Both the position numbers and the translations under genes were made by a program. A stretch of 64,000 nt of DNA from Halopelagius longus (lineage in GTDB: Archaea > Halobacteriota > Halobacteria > Halobacteriales > Haloferacaceae). The notes below the pieces were generated by a model. It saw only the letters and a program-made list of their open reading frames with translations, was not told where the DNA came from and did no database searches. The stretch spans positions 186,001 through 250,000 of the forward strand of contig NZ_FNKQ01000001.1 of the NCBI RefSeq assembly GCF_900100875.1, read 5' to 3'. This document shows positions 17,327 to 25,980 of this stretch, in pieces. The stretch's first letter is position 1. Each line of letters starts with the position of its first letter.

Positions 17327-17644
17327 TCAGGCCTCTTCGGCCTCCGCCTCGACCTCTTCGGTGTCGGCGGCGATCTTGTTCCGGTCGAGCATGTAGTCCT
17401 GTTCGACGTCGCGCGCGAAGTCCGGCGAGTCGTAGACCTTCGCGTAGCCGACGGTCTTGCGCATGCCGAACTTCGTGTCGAGTTCGTGGACGACGACTTC
17501 GTCGGAGTCTTTGTTCAGCTTCGCCGCGAGACTGTCGCGGACCGACAGACGGGACGGCGAGGCTTCTTCGTGCACTATCTCGAAGCGGACGTCGCTCCGG
17601 TGTAACATCGGATTCTCGTCTTCGGAGATGACTTCGATTTCCAT
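17327..17644 (-). CDS. 30S ribosomal protein S24e
   Basis: 105 aa small-subunit protein. The S24e fold is recognised from MEIEVISEDENPMLHRSDV, the KFGMRKTVGYAKVYDS core and a basic/acidic tail (DRNKIAADTEEVEAEAEE). A CTTTTACTTG box about 30-38 bases before the ATG on the minus strand is a reasonable promoter with a very short leader. In many archaea S27ae follows S24e; here only 42 bases lie between S24e and Kae1, so S27ae is not at this position. Confidence 0.92.
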   Translation of the reverse strand: MEIEVISEDENPMLHRSDVRFEIVHEEASPSRLSVRDSLAAKLNKDSDEVVVHELDTKFGMRKTVGYAKVYDSPDFARDVEQDYMLDRNKIAADTEEVEAEAEEA

Positions 17645-18325
17645 GGTTCAGTTGGGTTAAAATGCTCCCGATGCAAGTAAAAGGATTTCGAAGGGACGAA
17701 CGGACGCCTCGGCGACTCGGGTTCGCCCGTCGGACGGCGATTCGGCCGTCTCGCGTTCGAAATACGGACCGAAACATCCGCTCAGTACGGTGCGTTACTT
17801 ATTGGACAGCGAAACCGTAGCGGAGATGGTGGGCCGGTGGCTCGGCGCAGATACCGACTCTCACGGGGAGAGTCCTCGACTCCCTCGAACACGGATTTTT
17901 TAATAATCGGGTCACGAACGTGAACTCACGTTGAAAAAGAGCCCTGGGCCGAGCTCCGTATCTCGGTGATGTACTCCACCACGCGAGAGCGAAGGGAGGT
18001 TCGGCCGGCTCGCCAACTGTGGGCGGTTCGGTGACCCAACCGAATTCACGACCGGTTGGGGTTCTCACGGGGCTGTCGCGCTGATTGGCGCTCGGTTCGC
18101 GCCCTGCGCTCAGCTGTGCGTGGACCGTTCTTACAGGTTCTCTGTAGCTCGAGCGCAGTGCGTAGGCTGCCTCGTTCTCCGATCATCACGAGCTACCGAA
18201 CCCGCGTAAATGCCCGAAACGTCAACGACCCGGTCACACTTCAGTCGACAGCATCGCGTTCGTATCGAACAGGCGATTGATCACAGTTTCCGTCCGCTTT
18301 CGATATCACTCGGAGGGTACCCCTG
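17645..18325. other. 681-base region with no supported protein gene
   Basis: Lies between divergent S24e and the RsmC-like gene. The right part of S24e's promoter occupies 17645-17690. From about 17880 the sequence changes to a run of inverted repeats (see 17917-18103). A minus-strand reading frame over 17799-18068 shows no domain and its codons lie in the hairpins. A GGAGG at 18312-18316 is the ribosome site for the ATG at 18326. Confidence 0.5.
17917..18103. ncRNA. candidate structured RNA, strand uncertain
   Basis: Four stems follow each other. AACGTG/CACGTT spans 17917-17932. A long interrupted stem covers 17947-18006 (GGCCGA with TCGGCC, CTCC with GGAG, TCTCG with CGAGA). CCCAACCG/CGGTTGGG lies at 18035-18060, and GGCGC/GCGCC at 18087-18103. 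A TTTTTTAATAA box at about 17896-17906 could start a plus-strand RNA. On the minus strand the long stem is followed by TCTTTTT, which looks like a terminator. I checked from memory for the conserved RNase P and SRP cores and did not see them. Confidence 0.35.
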
Positions 18326-19453
18326 ATGAGGCACGCCCCCTACGAATTGGCTCTCGAATCGAAAATCTCGGGCGCACGTCCAGTATACCGGTTCTACACC
18401 GCAGACGGAGTCTGTTCGAAGCAGTCGTTCCGGAACGCCGAGCTCCTACTGATAGAATCTCTCTGGGGAGTCGACCTCGGCCGTCTCCTCGCTCTAGAAG
18501 CAAACTATGGCGTTGTTGGTGTCGTTCTCGCTGATCGCTCTGTCTCCGTCAGTATGGTGGAGTCCAGTGCTCGTGCCGTACAGCTTTGCGAGCGTAACGC
18601 GAGGGAAAATAGCGTTGACGCGGCAACCGCACTCGTCGCCGACGTCACCGCTCTTGGCGATACGTTCGACACAGTTGCGTACGCTCCGAAGCCCTACACC
18701 CCACTATCGGTCGGAAAACAGCGTATCGTCGATGGTCTGTCCGTTCTGCAACCCGACGGAAGCCTCTATCTGGCTGCGTCGAAGCAAACCGGTCTCACGC
18801 GCTACGAACGGTGCCTGCGCGAGACCGCTGCAACGGTCGAACAGGTAGCCGAGTACGATGGTTGCGCTCTTCTCGAGGCGACCCGACCGCGGTCATTCGA
18901 ACGACCGGCCTACGTCTCGCCGCGAGAGATCCGGCCAGAGATAGACGGCGTCACGCTCTCGCTCGTCACCGTCTCGGGGTTGTTTTCCCCCTCTAAATTG
19001 GACGACGGGACGCGTCTCCTCTTGGAGACGATAACGGTCGAAGACGGTGAAAGGGTGTTGGATCTCTGCTGTGGTTACGGGGCCATCGGAACGTACGCTG
19101 GTCGAGTCGCGGACTGTGATCTCTGGTTGAGCGACGACGATGCGGTTGCGACGTCGTGTGCGGAGTGCAGTCTCCGCGCGTCTCGCGTAGATGGAACTGT
19201 CGTAACTGCTGATTGCGCCGAGGGCATCGCCGATCAGACGTTCGATAGAGTGCTCTGTAATCCGCCAACCCACGCGGGTGGTGGGGTTCTCTCAGAGCTA
19301 TTCTCCGGCGTACACGACGTTCTCGCTCCCGACGGTGAACTCGAGATAGTACATCACCGTGAGGTCGATCTGCGTTCCCATCTCTCTCCGTTCGGTACAG
19401 TCGAGAGACTTCGAACGGGAGACGAGTATATCGTCCTGCGTGTCTCTAACTGA
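18326..19453 (+). CDS. RsmC/RlmG-like class I methyltransferase
   Basis: 375 aa with two tandem Rossmann-like halves. The N-terminal half (about 40-200) keeps the layout but has lost the SAM glycine motif (LEANYGVVG). The C-terminal half has DLCCGYGAIG at 246-255 and NPPTH at 312-316, the catalytic motif of N2-guanine rRNA methyltransferases such as RsmC. A GGAGG ends ten bases before the ATG. Codon use is less GC-extreme than in the flanking genes, and it is the only plus-strand gene in a minus-strand block, suggesting insertion or transfer. The rRNA target is inferred. Confidence 0.78.
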   Translation: MRHAPYELALESKISGARPVYRFYTADGVCSKQSFRNAELLLIESLWGVDLGRLLALEANYGVVGVVLADRSVSVSMVESSARAVQLCERNARENSVDAATALVADVTALGDTFDTVAYAPKPYTPLSVGKQRIVDGLSVLQPDGSLYLAASKQTGLTRYERCLRETAATVEQVAEYDGCALLEATRPRSFERPAYVSPREIRPEIDGVTLSLVTVSGLFSPSKLDDGTRLLLETITVEDGERVLDLCCGYGAIGTYAGRVADCDLWLSDDDAVATSCAECSLRASRVDGTVVTADCAEGIADQTFDRVLCNPPTHAGGGVLSELFSGVHDVLAPDGELEIVHHREVDLRSHLSPFGTVERLRTGDEYIVLRVSN

Positions 19454-19598
19454 ACGGCGTTCACGCTTGGTCGAAGAACGATGCTAGTGGGAGTTGAAAC
19501 GGCGGTCCGGCAGTTGGAGAGTCACCGCGGTAGCGGTTGTGGCAGCTATCAGTCGGGTCTGTGAAGAGGCTCCGTTCTGCACAAAACCACAGCACGAA

Positions 19599-20135
19599 CT
19601 ACGCTTCGACGCCGAGTACGTCGAGGGCGGCGTCGGCGTCGCCCTCCATCCGGCCCAACAGCGTCCGCATCTCCAGTTTCGCCTCTTCGGTGACCGAGAC
19701 GAGGACCATCCCCTCGTCGGGTTGGCCGTAGACGACGCTCGCGCCGAGTGGCGCGGCGACGACGGCCGGAAGCGTCGCCAAGTCCTCCTCGCCCTCGACG
19801 ACGATGGTGACCGGTTCGTCGTACTCCGCGAGTGCGGTAGCCAGCGCCGCGAGAAGTTCCTCGCCGATGGTTCCGGCCTCGTTTTCGGCGTCGATGCCGT
19901 CGTCCGGGGCGGCGACGGCGCGGCGAACCTCCTCGTCTATCGCCTCGCGCTTCGTCTTCCCGTCCACGACGGCCACGTCCGGCACGCGCCCGGCCTCGCG
20001 GAGGTGGTAGGTGACGACGTCTCCGACGGCGATTATCGGGTCGCCGGCGTCTTCGAGGAGACGGTCGGCGCGCTGATAGACCGGACCGAACGGCTCTTTG
20101 AACGCGCCGCGGAGGTCGCGAGGCAGTCGGAGCAT
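19599..20135 (-). CDS. GTP-dependent dephospho-CoA kinase (DUF359)
   Basis: 178 aa. Opening LRLPRDLRGAFKEPFGPVY, then IIAVGDVVTYHL, PDVAVVDGKTKRE and VEGEEDLATLPAVVAAPLGASVVYGQPDEGMVLV are the conserved blocks of the archaeal DUF359 family, shown to phosphorylate dephospho-CoA using GTP in the last step of CoA synthesis. It follows spt4 by nine bases and belongs to the rpo7-spt4 transcription unit. Confidence 0.92.
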   Translation of the reverse strand: MLRLPRDLRGAFKEPFGPVYQRADRLLEDAGDPIIAVGDVVTYHLREAGRVPDVAVVDGKTKREAIDEEVRRAVAAPDDGIDAENEAGTIGEELLAALATALAEYDEPVTIVVEGEEDLATLPAVVAAPLGASVVYGQPDEGMVLVSVTEEAKLEMRTLLGRMEGDADAALDVLGVEA

Positions 20136-20144
20136 CGTCCGGCG

Positions 20145-20342
20145 TCAGCGGACCTTCAGCGCGTAGCCGCCGGGTTCGTTGACGTTCATCTCGTCGGCTA
20201 TCTCGCTCTCCTCGGGGTGGGTGATGACGACGTACCCCGCCCAGTCTTCGGTGAGGGTGGTCGCGCCGCAGCTCTCGCAGACGTTCGCGTCCGGGTCGTT
20301 GATGTAGTGGCACTCGCGGCAGGCGAGACGCGGCTTCGCCAT
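20145..20342 (-). CDS. spt4: transcription elongation factor Spt4 (RpoE2)
   Basis: 65 aa zinc protein with Cys 8, 11, 22 and 25 forming one four-Cys site, followed by WAGYVVITHPEESEIA and the closing NEPGGYALKVR. Spt4 pairs with Spt5 and increases RNA polymerase processivity. Its start immediately follows the rpo7 stop with no intergenic bases, so the two are surely co-translated. Confidence 0.95.
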   Translation of the reverse strand: MAKPRLACRECHYINDPDANVCESCGATTLTEDWAGYVVITHPEESEIADEMNVNEPGGYALKVR

Positions 20343-20921
20343 CTAGCTTCCCTCCGCGCCGGTCGTGGCCTCGTTCTTCTGGCGGTCCTCTTCGAGCCAG
20401 CCGTGCTTGCCGAGCCCCGGCTGTTTGGCCGTGAGACCGATCTTCGAGTCGCGGGGGTTCCGCTCGTCGATGCTCTTCGTGACGATGCGGACCCGAACCG
20501 AGTCGCCGACGCCGAGCGTCCGCCCCGACTCCGTGGAGGCGAGTTGCTGGTTCTCGCCGTCGTAGGCGAGGTACTCGTCCGATATCTGCGAGACGTGCAG
20601 CAGTCCGTCCACCGGACCGATTCCGACGAACGCGCCGAACTCCACGACTTCGACGACTTCGCCGTCTACGACCTCCTGCATGTTGGGGTCGTACGTGATG
20701 GCGTCGAACTCCGCTTCGTAGTAGACGCCGGCGCGGCCCGGGAGGACCGTACCTTCGCCGATGTCGTGGACGTTCACGACGCTCACGACGCTGCCCACAT
20801 CTTCGTCCATCCGTCCTTCGAGCTTATCCTGCAGGAGTCGCTTGACCCGATTGGGGGTCACGTCAGCGAGATGCTCCGGCGGGACCTCGACTGTGTCCTT
20901 GAGTCGTACCCGTTTGTACAT
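20343..20921 (-). CDS. rpo7: RNA polymerase subunit Rpo7 (RpoE')
   Basis: 192 aa. N-terminal Rpb7-type RNP domain (residues 1-80) with KLEGRMDEDVGSVVSV, then an S1/OB domain (about 80-165) with GEVVEVVEFGAFVGIGPVDGLLHVSQI. With Rpo4 it forms the polymerase stalk that aids promoter opening and binds nascent RNA. The last 25 residues are a polar tail. Eight bases separate it from the upstream PIN gene. Confidence 0.95.
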   Translation of the reverse strand: MYKRVRLKDTVEVPPEHLADVTPNRVKRLLQDKLEGRMDEDVGSVVSVVNVHDIGEGTVLPGRAGVYYEAEFDAITYDPNMQEVVDGEVVEVVEFGAFVGIGPVDGLLHVSQISDEYLAYDGENQQLASTESGRTLGVGDSVRVRIVTKSIDERNPRDSKIGLTAKQPGLGKHGWLEEDRQKNEATTGAEGS

Positions 20922-20928
20922 CGTATGG

Positions 20929-21312
20929 CTATGGTTCCGTTATTGCGAGTTTGTCCCGACCCCTTATACCGATTACTCGAACGCCGCGTTCGAGCAGTCG
21001 GTCCCGAAGGGGCTTGTCGTTCGTGACGACGTAGTCGCACTCGCCTTCCGCGAGTTCGACGACTGCGTCGTCGGCGTACGGTGCGTCGGTTTCGACGACG
21101 CGACACCGTTCCGCGGCGAGGTCGGCGCCCACGCTGGCCGCCACGCCCTCTGTGCCGCCCCCGCGGGAGAGTTTCTCCAACTCCGCCGTGACTGCACGGG
21201 GGACGACGAGGTCGAGGTCGGCGGCGAGTAGCCGGTCGAGTTCCTCGAACAGTCGCACGTCGAGTTCGACCGGCATCATCAGCGCGTTCGTGTCCATGAT
21301 GACTGTCGTCAC
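20929..21312 (-). CDS. PIN-domain ribonuclease-like protein (Fcf1/VapC9-type)
   Basis: 127 aa, a single PIN domain. MDTNALM supplies the first Asp (residue 7); further acidic residues occur in AVTAELEKL (Glu), ADDAVVELAE and VVTNDKPLRDRL. The family includes Fcf1-like rRNA-processing nucleases. The fixed position between aIF2-gamma and Rpo7, without an antitoxin, favours an RNA-processing role over a toxin. It follows aIF2-gamma by 34 bases. Confidence 0.85.
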   Translation of the reverse strand: MTTVIMDTNALMMPVELDVRLFEELDRLLAADLDLVVPRAVTAELEKLSRGGGTEGVAASVGADLAAERCRVVETDAPYADDAVVELAEGECDYVVTNDKPLRDRLLERGVRVIGIRGRDKLAITEP

Positions 21313-21346
21313 ACCTTCCTCTGGGTTCGTGTCGCGTCTCTCTCCG

Positions 21347-22579
21347 TCACTTCAGCGTCCCGATGCCGATGAGTCGCCACCGCGCGCCGACCCGGCGGTT
21401 GATGGCTATCTTCGAGCCCGACCGCGCGCAGACGGGGCGCTTCAGCGACACTTCCGCCTCGCCGCTTCGCGCACTCGTGACGGCGCCGACCGTGGTGGCC
21501 GTGCCGACGGTGAGCATCAGGGGTTCGCCGGTCGATATCTCCTCGACCGTGTCCTCGTCCTCGCCGACGACTCGGTCGAGGAGTTCGACGTCCATCGTGA
21601 ACTCCTCGCGCGTCGGCGGCAGCGACCCGGGTTCGCCCGCGACCTGTCCCGCGAGGGCGTCTCCCTTCGTGAGACTCGGGTCGAGACCGGTCCCGACGCC
21701 GCAGAGGCCGCCGGGGCGGACTTCGTCCACCATCTGCCCGCCGGCCTGCAGCGAACGGATGTCGGTCGTGATGGGTCGCCACTCGGTCTGGCCGCCCTCT
21801 TCGACCTCTCGGCCGGGGCGGAGTTCGAGTTCGTCGCCCTCCGACAGTTTGCCGGTGACGACGGACCCGCCGATGACGCCGCCGGAGAGGTCCTCCCACG
21901 TCGTACCCGGGCGGTTGATGTCGAACGACCGCGCCGTAAACATCTGCGCGGCCTCGCCCTCGTCGCGGTCGGGCGTGGGAATCTCCTCTTCGATGGTCTG
22001 GATGAGGAGGTCAACGTTGACGCCTTGCTGGGCGCTGGTCGGGACGATGGGGGCGTCCTCGGCGACCGTTCCCTTCACGAACTCCTGGATCTGCTCGTAG
22101 TTCTCGACGGCCCGTTCGCGGTCGACGAGGTCGACCTTGTTCTGGGCGATGACGATGTTGTCGATGCCGATGATGTCGAGCGCCATCAGGTGCTCTTCCG
22201 TCTGCGCCTGCGGCACGTCCTCGGTGGCCGACACCACGAGCACCGCGCCGTCCATGATGGCCGCGCCCGACAGCATCGTCGCCATCAGGGTCTCGTGACC
22301 CGGCGCGTCTACGAACGACACCGTTCGCAGTATTTCCGTCTCGTTGCCTTCCTCGTCGGTCTCTTCGACCGTGTAGCACTCCGGTTCGTCCTTCCCGGGG
22401 ATTCGGCGGAACGTCGCGTCCGCGTACCCGAGTCGGATGGAGATGCCGCGCTTCATCTCCTCCGAGTGCTGGTCGGTCCACGACCCCGACAACGCCTGTA
22501 CGAGCGTCGTCTTGCCGTGGTCTACGTGACCGACGAGTCCGATGTTCACCTCCGGTTGTTGTGGATTTTGCGTCACCAT
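21347..22579 (-). CDS. translation initiation factor aIF2 gamma
   Basis: 410 aa GTPase with G1 [10 protein letters not shown]3 DAPGHE, G4 NKVD, then two beta-barrel domains ([22 protein letters not shown] ... [11 protein letters not shown]). It carries initiator tRNA to the small subunit as part of aIF2. The zinc-knuckle insertion found in many archaeal homologues is reduced here to one Cys (PECYTVEE). First gene of the block leading to kae1-bud32. Confidence 0.95.
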   Translation of the reverse strand: MVTQNPQQPEVNIGLVGHVDHGKTTLVQALSGSWTDQHSEEMKRGISIRLGYADATFRRIPGKDEPECYTVEETDEEGNETEILRTVSFVDAPGHETLMATMLSGAAIMDGAVLVVSATEDVPQAQTEEHLMALDIIGIDNIVIAQNKVDLVDRERAVENYEQIQEFVKGTVAEDAPIVPTSAQQGVNVDLLIQTIEEEIPTPDRDEGEAAQMFTARSFDINRPGTTWEDLSGGVIGGSVVTGKLSEGDELELRPGREVEEGGQTEWRPITTDIRSLQAGGQMVDEVRPGGLCGVGTGLDPSLTKGDALAGQVAGEPGSLPPTREEFTMDVELLDRVVGEDEDTVEEISTGEPLMLTVGTATTVGAVTSARSGEAEVSLKRPVCARSGSKIAINRRVGARWRLIGIGTLK

Positions 22580-22747
22580 TGACCTCCTGAAGTAATCTTG
22601 GGGAAGTTTCGCCCCGAGCGCCTGATAAAGTTGCTGTTATAGTCGCGGGGCCGACGCTCTGCGGCCCGTGTCGTGTGAACTTCCCGCAGGAGAGGGAGTC
22701 GTCCCTCCCCGAACACTGTTCGAATACCACTAGGCGGGCCGAGGTGA

Positions 22748-23575
22748 TTAGTCCGCCGGCGGTTCGAAGGTGTTCGGCGGTCCCGTCGGCGAGAGCGTCT
22801 GTCCGGTGACGAACGACGCGGCGTCGCTGGCGAGAAAGCGGACGGCGTCGGCCACCTCCTCCGGCGTGCCGACCGTCCTGTCCACCGGGTCTCGCTCCGG
22901 CATCTCCTCGACGCCGAGCCACTCCCGCACCGCCGGCGTCGCGATGAACCCCGGTTCGACCGCGTTCACGCGAACGTCGTCGCCGGCCCACTCGACGGCG
23001 AGCGTCCGCGTGAGGGCGCTCACGCCCGCCTTCGCGGCGCTGTAGGGGCCCATCCTCGCGACGCCGTAGCGACCGGCCATGCTGGAGGTGTTGACCACCG
23101 CGCCGCCGTCTTCGCGGAGTGCGTCGGCGAACGCGCGGGTGACGTTGTACGTCCCGGTGAGGTTCACCTCGATAACGCCGTCCCAGTCGTCGGGTTCGAC
23201 TCCGTGAAGGGGAGCGCCGGGGCCGGCCCCGCCCGCGTTGTTCACGAGGACGTCCACGCCGCCGAACTCCTCGACGGTCGCGTCGGCGAACGACGCCACC
23301 GAGTCCCTGTCGGTCACGTCGCACTCGACGGCGAAAGCCGACCCGGGACGGTCGGCGGCGTTCAGTTCCTCGGCGACGGCGTCGACGTCCGCCTGCGTCC
23401 GAGAGCAGATGACCACGTCCGCGCCGTCCGCGACGAACGTCTCCGCGATTGCGCGACCGATACCGCTGGAGGCGCCGGTCACGACGACCGTTTCGTCGGC
23501 GACGCTCGACCGACCGCGGACCGACTCCGTCGTCCGCACCGCGTCTGTGTCTGGCATCGTCTCCGTTACGGCCAT
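22748..23575 (-). CDS. short-chain dehydrogenase/reductase
   Basis: 275 aa NAD(P)-dependent oxidoreductase. After about 25 polar residues come the cofactor motif TGASSGIG, NNAGG, a catalytic Ser in NTSSMAG and the YSAAK Tyr/Lys pair. The C-terminus has the usual GQTLSPTG substrate-loop ending. The Arg after the second strand (CSRTQAD) suggests NADPH preference. The substrate cannot be read, and no adjacent pathway genes give a clue. Confidence 0.9.
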   Translation of the reverse strand: MAVTETMPDTDAVRTTESVRGRSSVADETVVVTGASSGIGRAIAETFVADGADVVICSRTQADVDAVAEELNAADRPGSAFAVECDVTDRDSVASFADATVEEFGGVDVLVNNAGGAGPGAPLHGVEPDDWDGVIEVNLTGTYNVTRAFADALREDGGAVVNTSSMAGRYGVARMGPYSAAKAGVSALTRTLAVEWAGDDVRVNAVEPGFIATPAVREWLGVEEMPERDPVDRTVGTPEEVADAVRFLASDAASFVTGQTLSPTGPPNTFEPPAD

Positions 23576-23669
23576 CCGAGGGAAAAAGCGAGTGCCCGTC
23601 CTCCGAGCGTTCCGTCTGCGAAGCGCCGCGCCCTCCTCGACGCGCCGTCGTGCGCCCTCGACGCCGCGA

Positions 23670-24512
23670 CTACCGAACCCGCTTCATCAGCCCGAACAGT
23701 TCGTCGCGGTACGTCTCCGGTTCGAGGCCGAGGTCCACGTCCACGGTGAGCGATATCGCCTCCGAGGGCGACTTCGTCACCTCCCGCTCGAAGTTCTCGT
23801 CGGGGTAGGCCCCGCCCGTCACGAGCACGGAGCCGTCGCCTATCCACGCCGCGAGGTGTCCGGCGACGGTTATCTCTCCGCCCTCGATGGCTATCTTCCG
23901 GTCGCCCAAGTCGACCGAGAAGCCGTCGAACGCGTACGTCGCCTCGAAGTTAGTCAGGCGCGCCTCCGCGCCCGACGCCACCTGCATCGTCTCCTCGCTG
24001 GTCTTCGTCACGTCCGTGAGGCCCGCCTGTTTCAGGCGCGACTGGAACGCCTGCTGGGACTGCGATTCGACCCTGTCGAGGAGCTGTTGGCGGCCCGCGC
24101 CCGCCGGGAGACTCGTGATGTCGGGGTCGAACGTCGCCCGCGTGGCGAAGAACGTCGCCAGTTGCGCGTCCGCCCGGCCAAGCGTCTGCTCGGCTATCCG
24201 CTCTCGGAGCGCCGTGTCCTCGTAGAGGAGCGTCCGCGTGGCGGCGGTGAGCGTCATCGGCCCGACGGACTGCTCGAACGCCGGGTCGTCCGTCACGTCG
24301 TCCGTCTGCTCCCACCCGCCCTCGTCGAGTCGCCCCTCGGGGACCTTCGGCGGCCGCCGCGCGGCGCTCACCGTCGACCCCTGCCCGCTACAGCCGGCGA
24401 GCGCGGACGCGCCCGCGGCGGCCGCGACGCCGAGGTACGCCCGTCTGCTCCATCCCTCTCGTCCCTCGTTCCCGCTTCCGTCAGTCTCATTTCGTTCGTT
24501 TCCGGGGTGCAT
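23670..24512 (-). CDS. DUF6517-like Tat lipoprotein
   Basis: 280 aa from MHPGNE; a start nine codons earlier is possible. A polar stretch precedes the twin-arginine-like SRRAYLGVAAAAG and a lipobox ending LAGC, so it is exported and lipid-anchored. The mature part repeats beta-rich segments (NFEATYAFDGFSVDLGDRKIAIEGGEITVAGHLA) and resembles the haloarchaeal DUF6517 group. Function unknown. It stands alone; the divergent DUF5787 gene begins about 230 bases away. Confidence 0.7.
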   Translation of the reverse strand: MHPGNERNETDGSGNEGREGWSRRAYLGVAAAAGASALAGCSGQGSTVSAARRPPKVPEGRLDEGGWEQTDDVTDDPAFEQSVGPMTLTAATRTLLYEDTALRERIAEQTLGRADAQLATFFATRATFDPDITSLPAGAGRQQLLDRVESQSQQAFQSRLKQAGLTDVTKTSEETMQVASGAEARLTNFEATYAFDGFSVDLGDRKIAIEGGEITVAGHLAAWIGDGSVLVTGGAYPDENFEREVTKSPSEAISLTVDVDLGLEPETYRDELFGLMKRVR

Positions 24513-24742
24513 CCGTCGTCGTGGGTGGGGCGTATTCACAAAAGTAGTTATCTTCTGATATCCAACAGGTATCGCGCGATTGCAACCCGACTCGGCCGAC
24601 GCCTCGGTCTTTCGGCCGAAGAGCGACTATCGGACGCCGGACGCGTCGGCTCTCCGCCGTCTCTCGTCGTCGCCCCGTCGTTCTCTCCCGTCTCTCGTCG
24701 CCCGGCGAGGTGCTTTTGTCCGCGCCGCCCGGAGGGTCCCCC

Positions 24743-25726
24743 GTGCCCGCCTCGGACGACCGGACGCGAGAGTTCGCGTTCGAACTCGCGTTGTGCGCCC
24801 ACCTCGAAGCCGAAACCGAGTGGCTCCCCGCCCGGCAACTCGGCGCGGCAGTCGTCGCTCCCGGCCGCCGCATCGTCGATATCTGCGCCGTCGTCCCGGG
24901 CCCGCGGTTCGACGAGCGAACGGCCATCACCGCAGACACCATCCCGACGCGCGCAATCGAGAGCGACGTGGGCGTCGGGGAGGCGGTGTACTGGCGCGAC
25001 GCCTTCGACTGTTCCCGCGAGGCGGCCCGAACCGCGGTGGACCGCGCCGTCGAGAGCGGATTCTTCGAGCGCGAACGCCGCGGCGCGCGGGAGTACGTGC
25101 GCCGGACGACGCGGTACCCCGAGGAGTGGTTCGCCGAACTCGTCGGCGTCGAGAACAAACCCGACTTGGACGCGCCGGGCGCACTCGAACGCCAGTTGCG
25201 GACCGACGTGAGTCTCGGCCTCTTCGACCGCGTCGTCCTCGCCACCGAGAGCTACGTCACCCGCGCCCACCTGAACCGCCTGCCCGAGGAGGCGGGCGTC
25301 TGGCGGTTCGACCCCGAGACGGGCGACCGGACGGTCGTTCGGGAACCGACGCCCCTGCGGACGGACCGTCCGGGCGTCGAACTCGTCGAGGAACGGCCCC
25401 TGCGGACGGACGTGGCCGTCGTCTCCGCCGCGGAGAAGGCCCGCGCGCGCCGGCGACTCGCGGAACGCGCCTACGGCAAGGGCTGGCGGACGTACGAGTT
25501 CCCGGCCTGCGCCCGCGCCGACGCGACGGCCGACGGGCGACCCCGTTGTTCGCACTTCGGCCGCGTCGTCGACCCCGCCCGGGAGTGCGGCGCGGACTGC
25601 CCGGCGCGCGAGGACGGCGACGCGCCCGACGCGGACGTCGCCGCCCTCCGGGATACCCGGACGCCGTGGGTCCGAGACCCGGCGGGCGTCGTCCGGAGAC
25701 AGAGCGGACTCGACCGGTTCACCTGA
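24743..25726 (+). CDS. DUF5787 family protein
   Basis: 327 aa from the GTG encoding the Pro-Ala-Ser-Asp-Asp start; another GTG eleven codons earlier is less likely because DUF5787 proteins begin close to EFAFELALCAHLE. Segments RQLGAAVVAPGRRIVDI, ITADTIPTRAIESDVG and EYVRRTTRYPEEWF are family-like. A C-terminal Cys group (CARADA ... CSHFG ... ECGADC) could bind zinc. Its mix suggests nucleic-acid association, possibly nuclease-like, but the function is unknown. Confidence 0.7.
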   Translation: MPASDDRTREFAFELALCAHLEAETEWLPARQLGAAVVAPGRRIVDICAVVPGPRFDERTAITADTIPTRAIESDVGVGEAVYWRDAFDCSREAARTAVDRAVESGFFERERRGAREYVRRTTRYPEEWFAELVGVENKPDLDAPGALERQLRTDVSLGLFDRVVLATESYVTRAHLNRLPEEAGVWRFDPETGDRTVVREPTPLRTDRPGVELVEERPLRTDVAVVSAAEKARARRRLAERAYGKGWRTYEFPACARADATADGRPRCSHFGRVVDPARECGADCPAREDGDAPDADVAALRDTRTPWVRDPAGVVRRQSGLDRFT

Positions 25727-25728
25727 CG

Positions 25729-25917
25729 CTATTTCTCTTCCTCTCGGTTCGAGTAGACGAGTGCGACGGTGACGACGAGTCCGAACGCCAGCATGAACGC
25801 CGCGCCGCCCGCCCAGTCGATTTCTCCCTCCGCCGCCCACGAGAACGCGGCGAAGACGACGCCGCCGGCGACGGCACTCGCGACGGCGTAGCGGAGGTCA
25901 GAGGAGACGGTCGGCAT
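25729..25917 (-). CDS. small two-helix membrane protein
   Basis: 62 aa with two hydrophobic helices (about 9-28 and 36-55) joined by a short acidic loop and ending in a charged NREEEK tail. Converges with DUF5787 two bases away. No family recognised; composition is typical of small haloarchaeal membrane proteins. Confidence 0.6.
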   Translation of the reverse strand: MPTVSSDLRYAVASAVAGGVVFAAFSWAAEGEIDWAGGAAFMLAFGLVVTVALVYSNREEEK

Positions 25918-25980
25918 ACCCTATCGGGTCGCTCCGCGGCGAAGTATCCTCGGACGGACCGCGACGCGGGGACGACGCGC

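Noticed and set aside
17799-18068. 89-codon minus-strand reading frame over the hairpin region
   Set aside because: No domain or signal; it crosses the strongest stems and has no ribosome site. Better explained as chance translation of a structured stretch.
17880-18200. RNase P RNA or SRP RNA
   Set aside because: The conserved GGAAAGUCC/ACAGAAA and SRP S-domain GGAAGGGAGCA-type elements are missing; only GAAGGGAGG is present.
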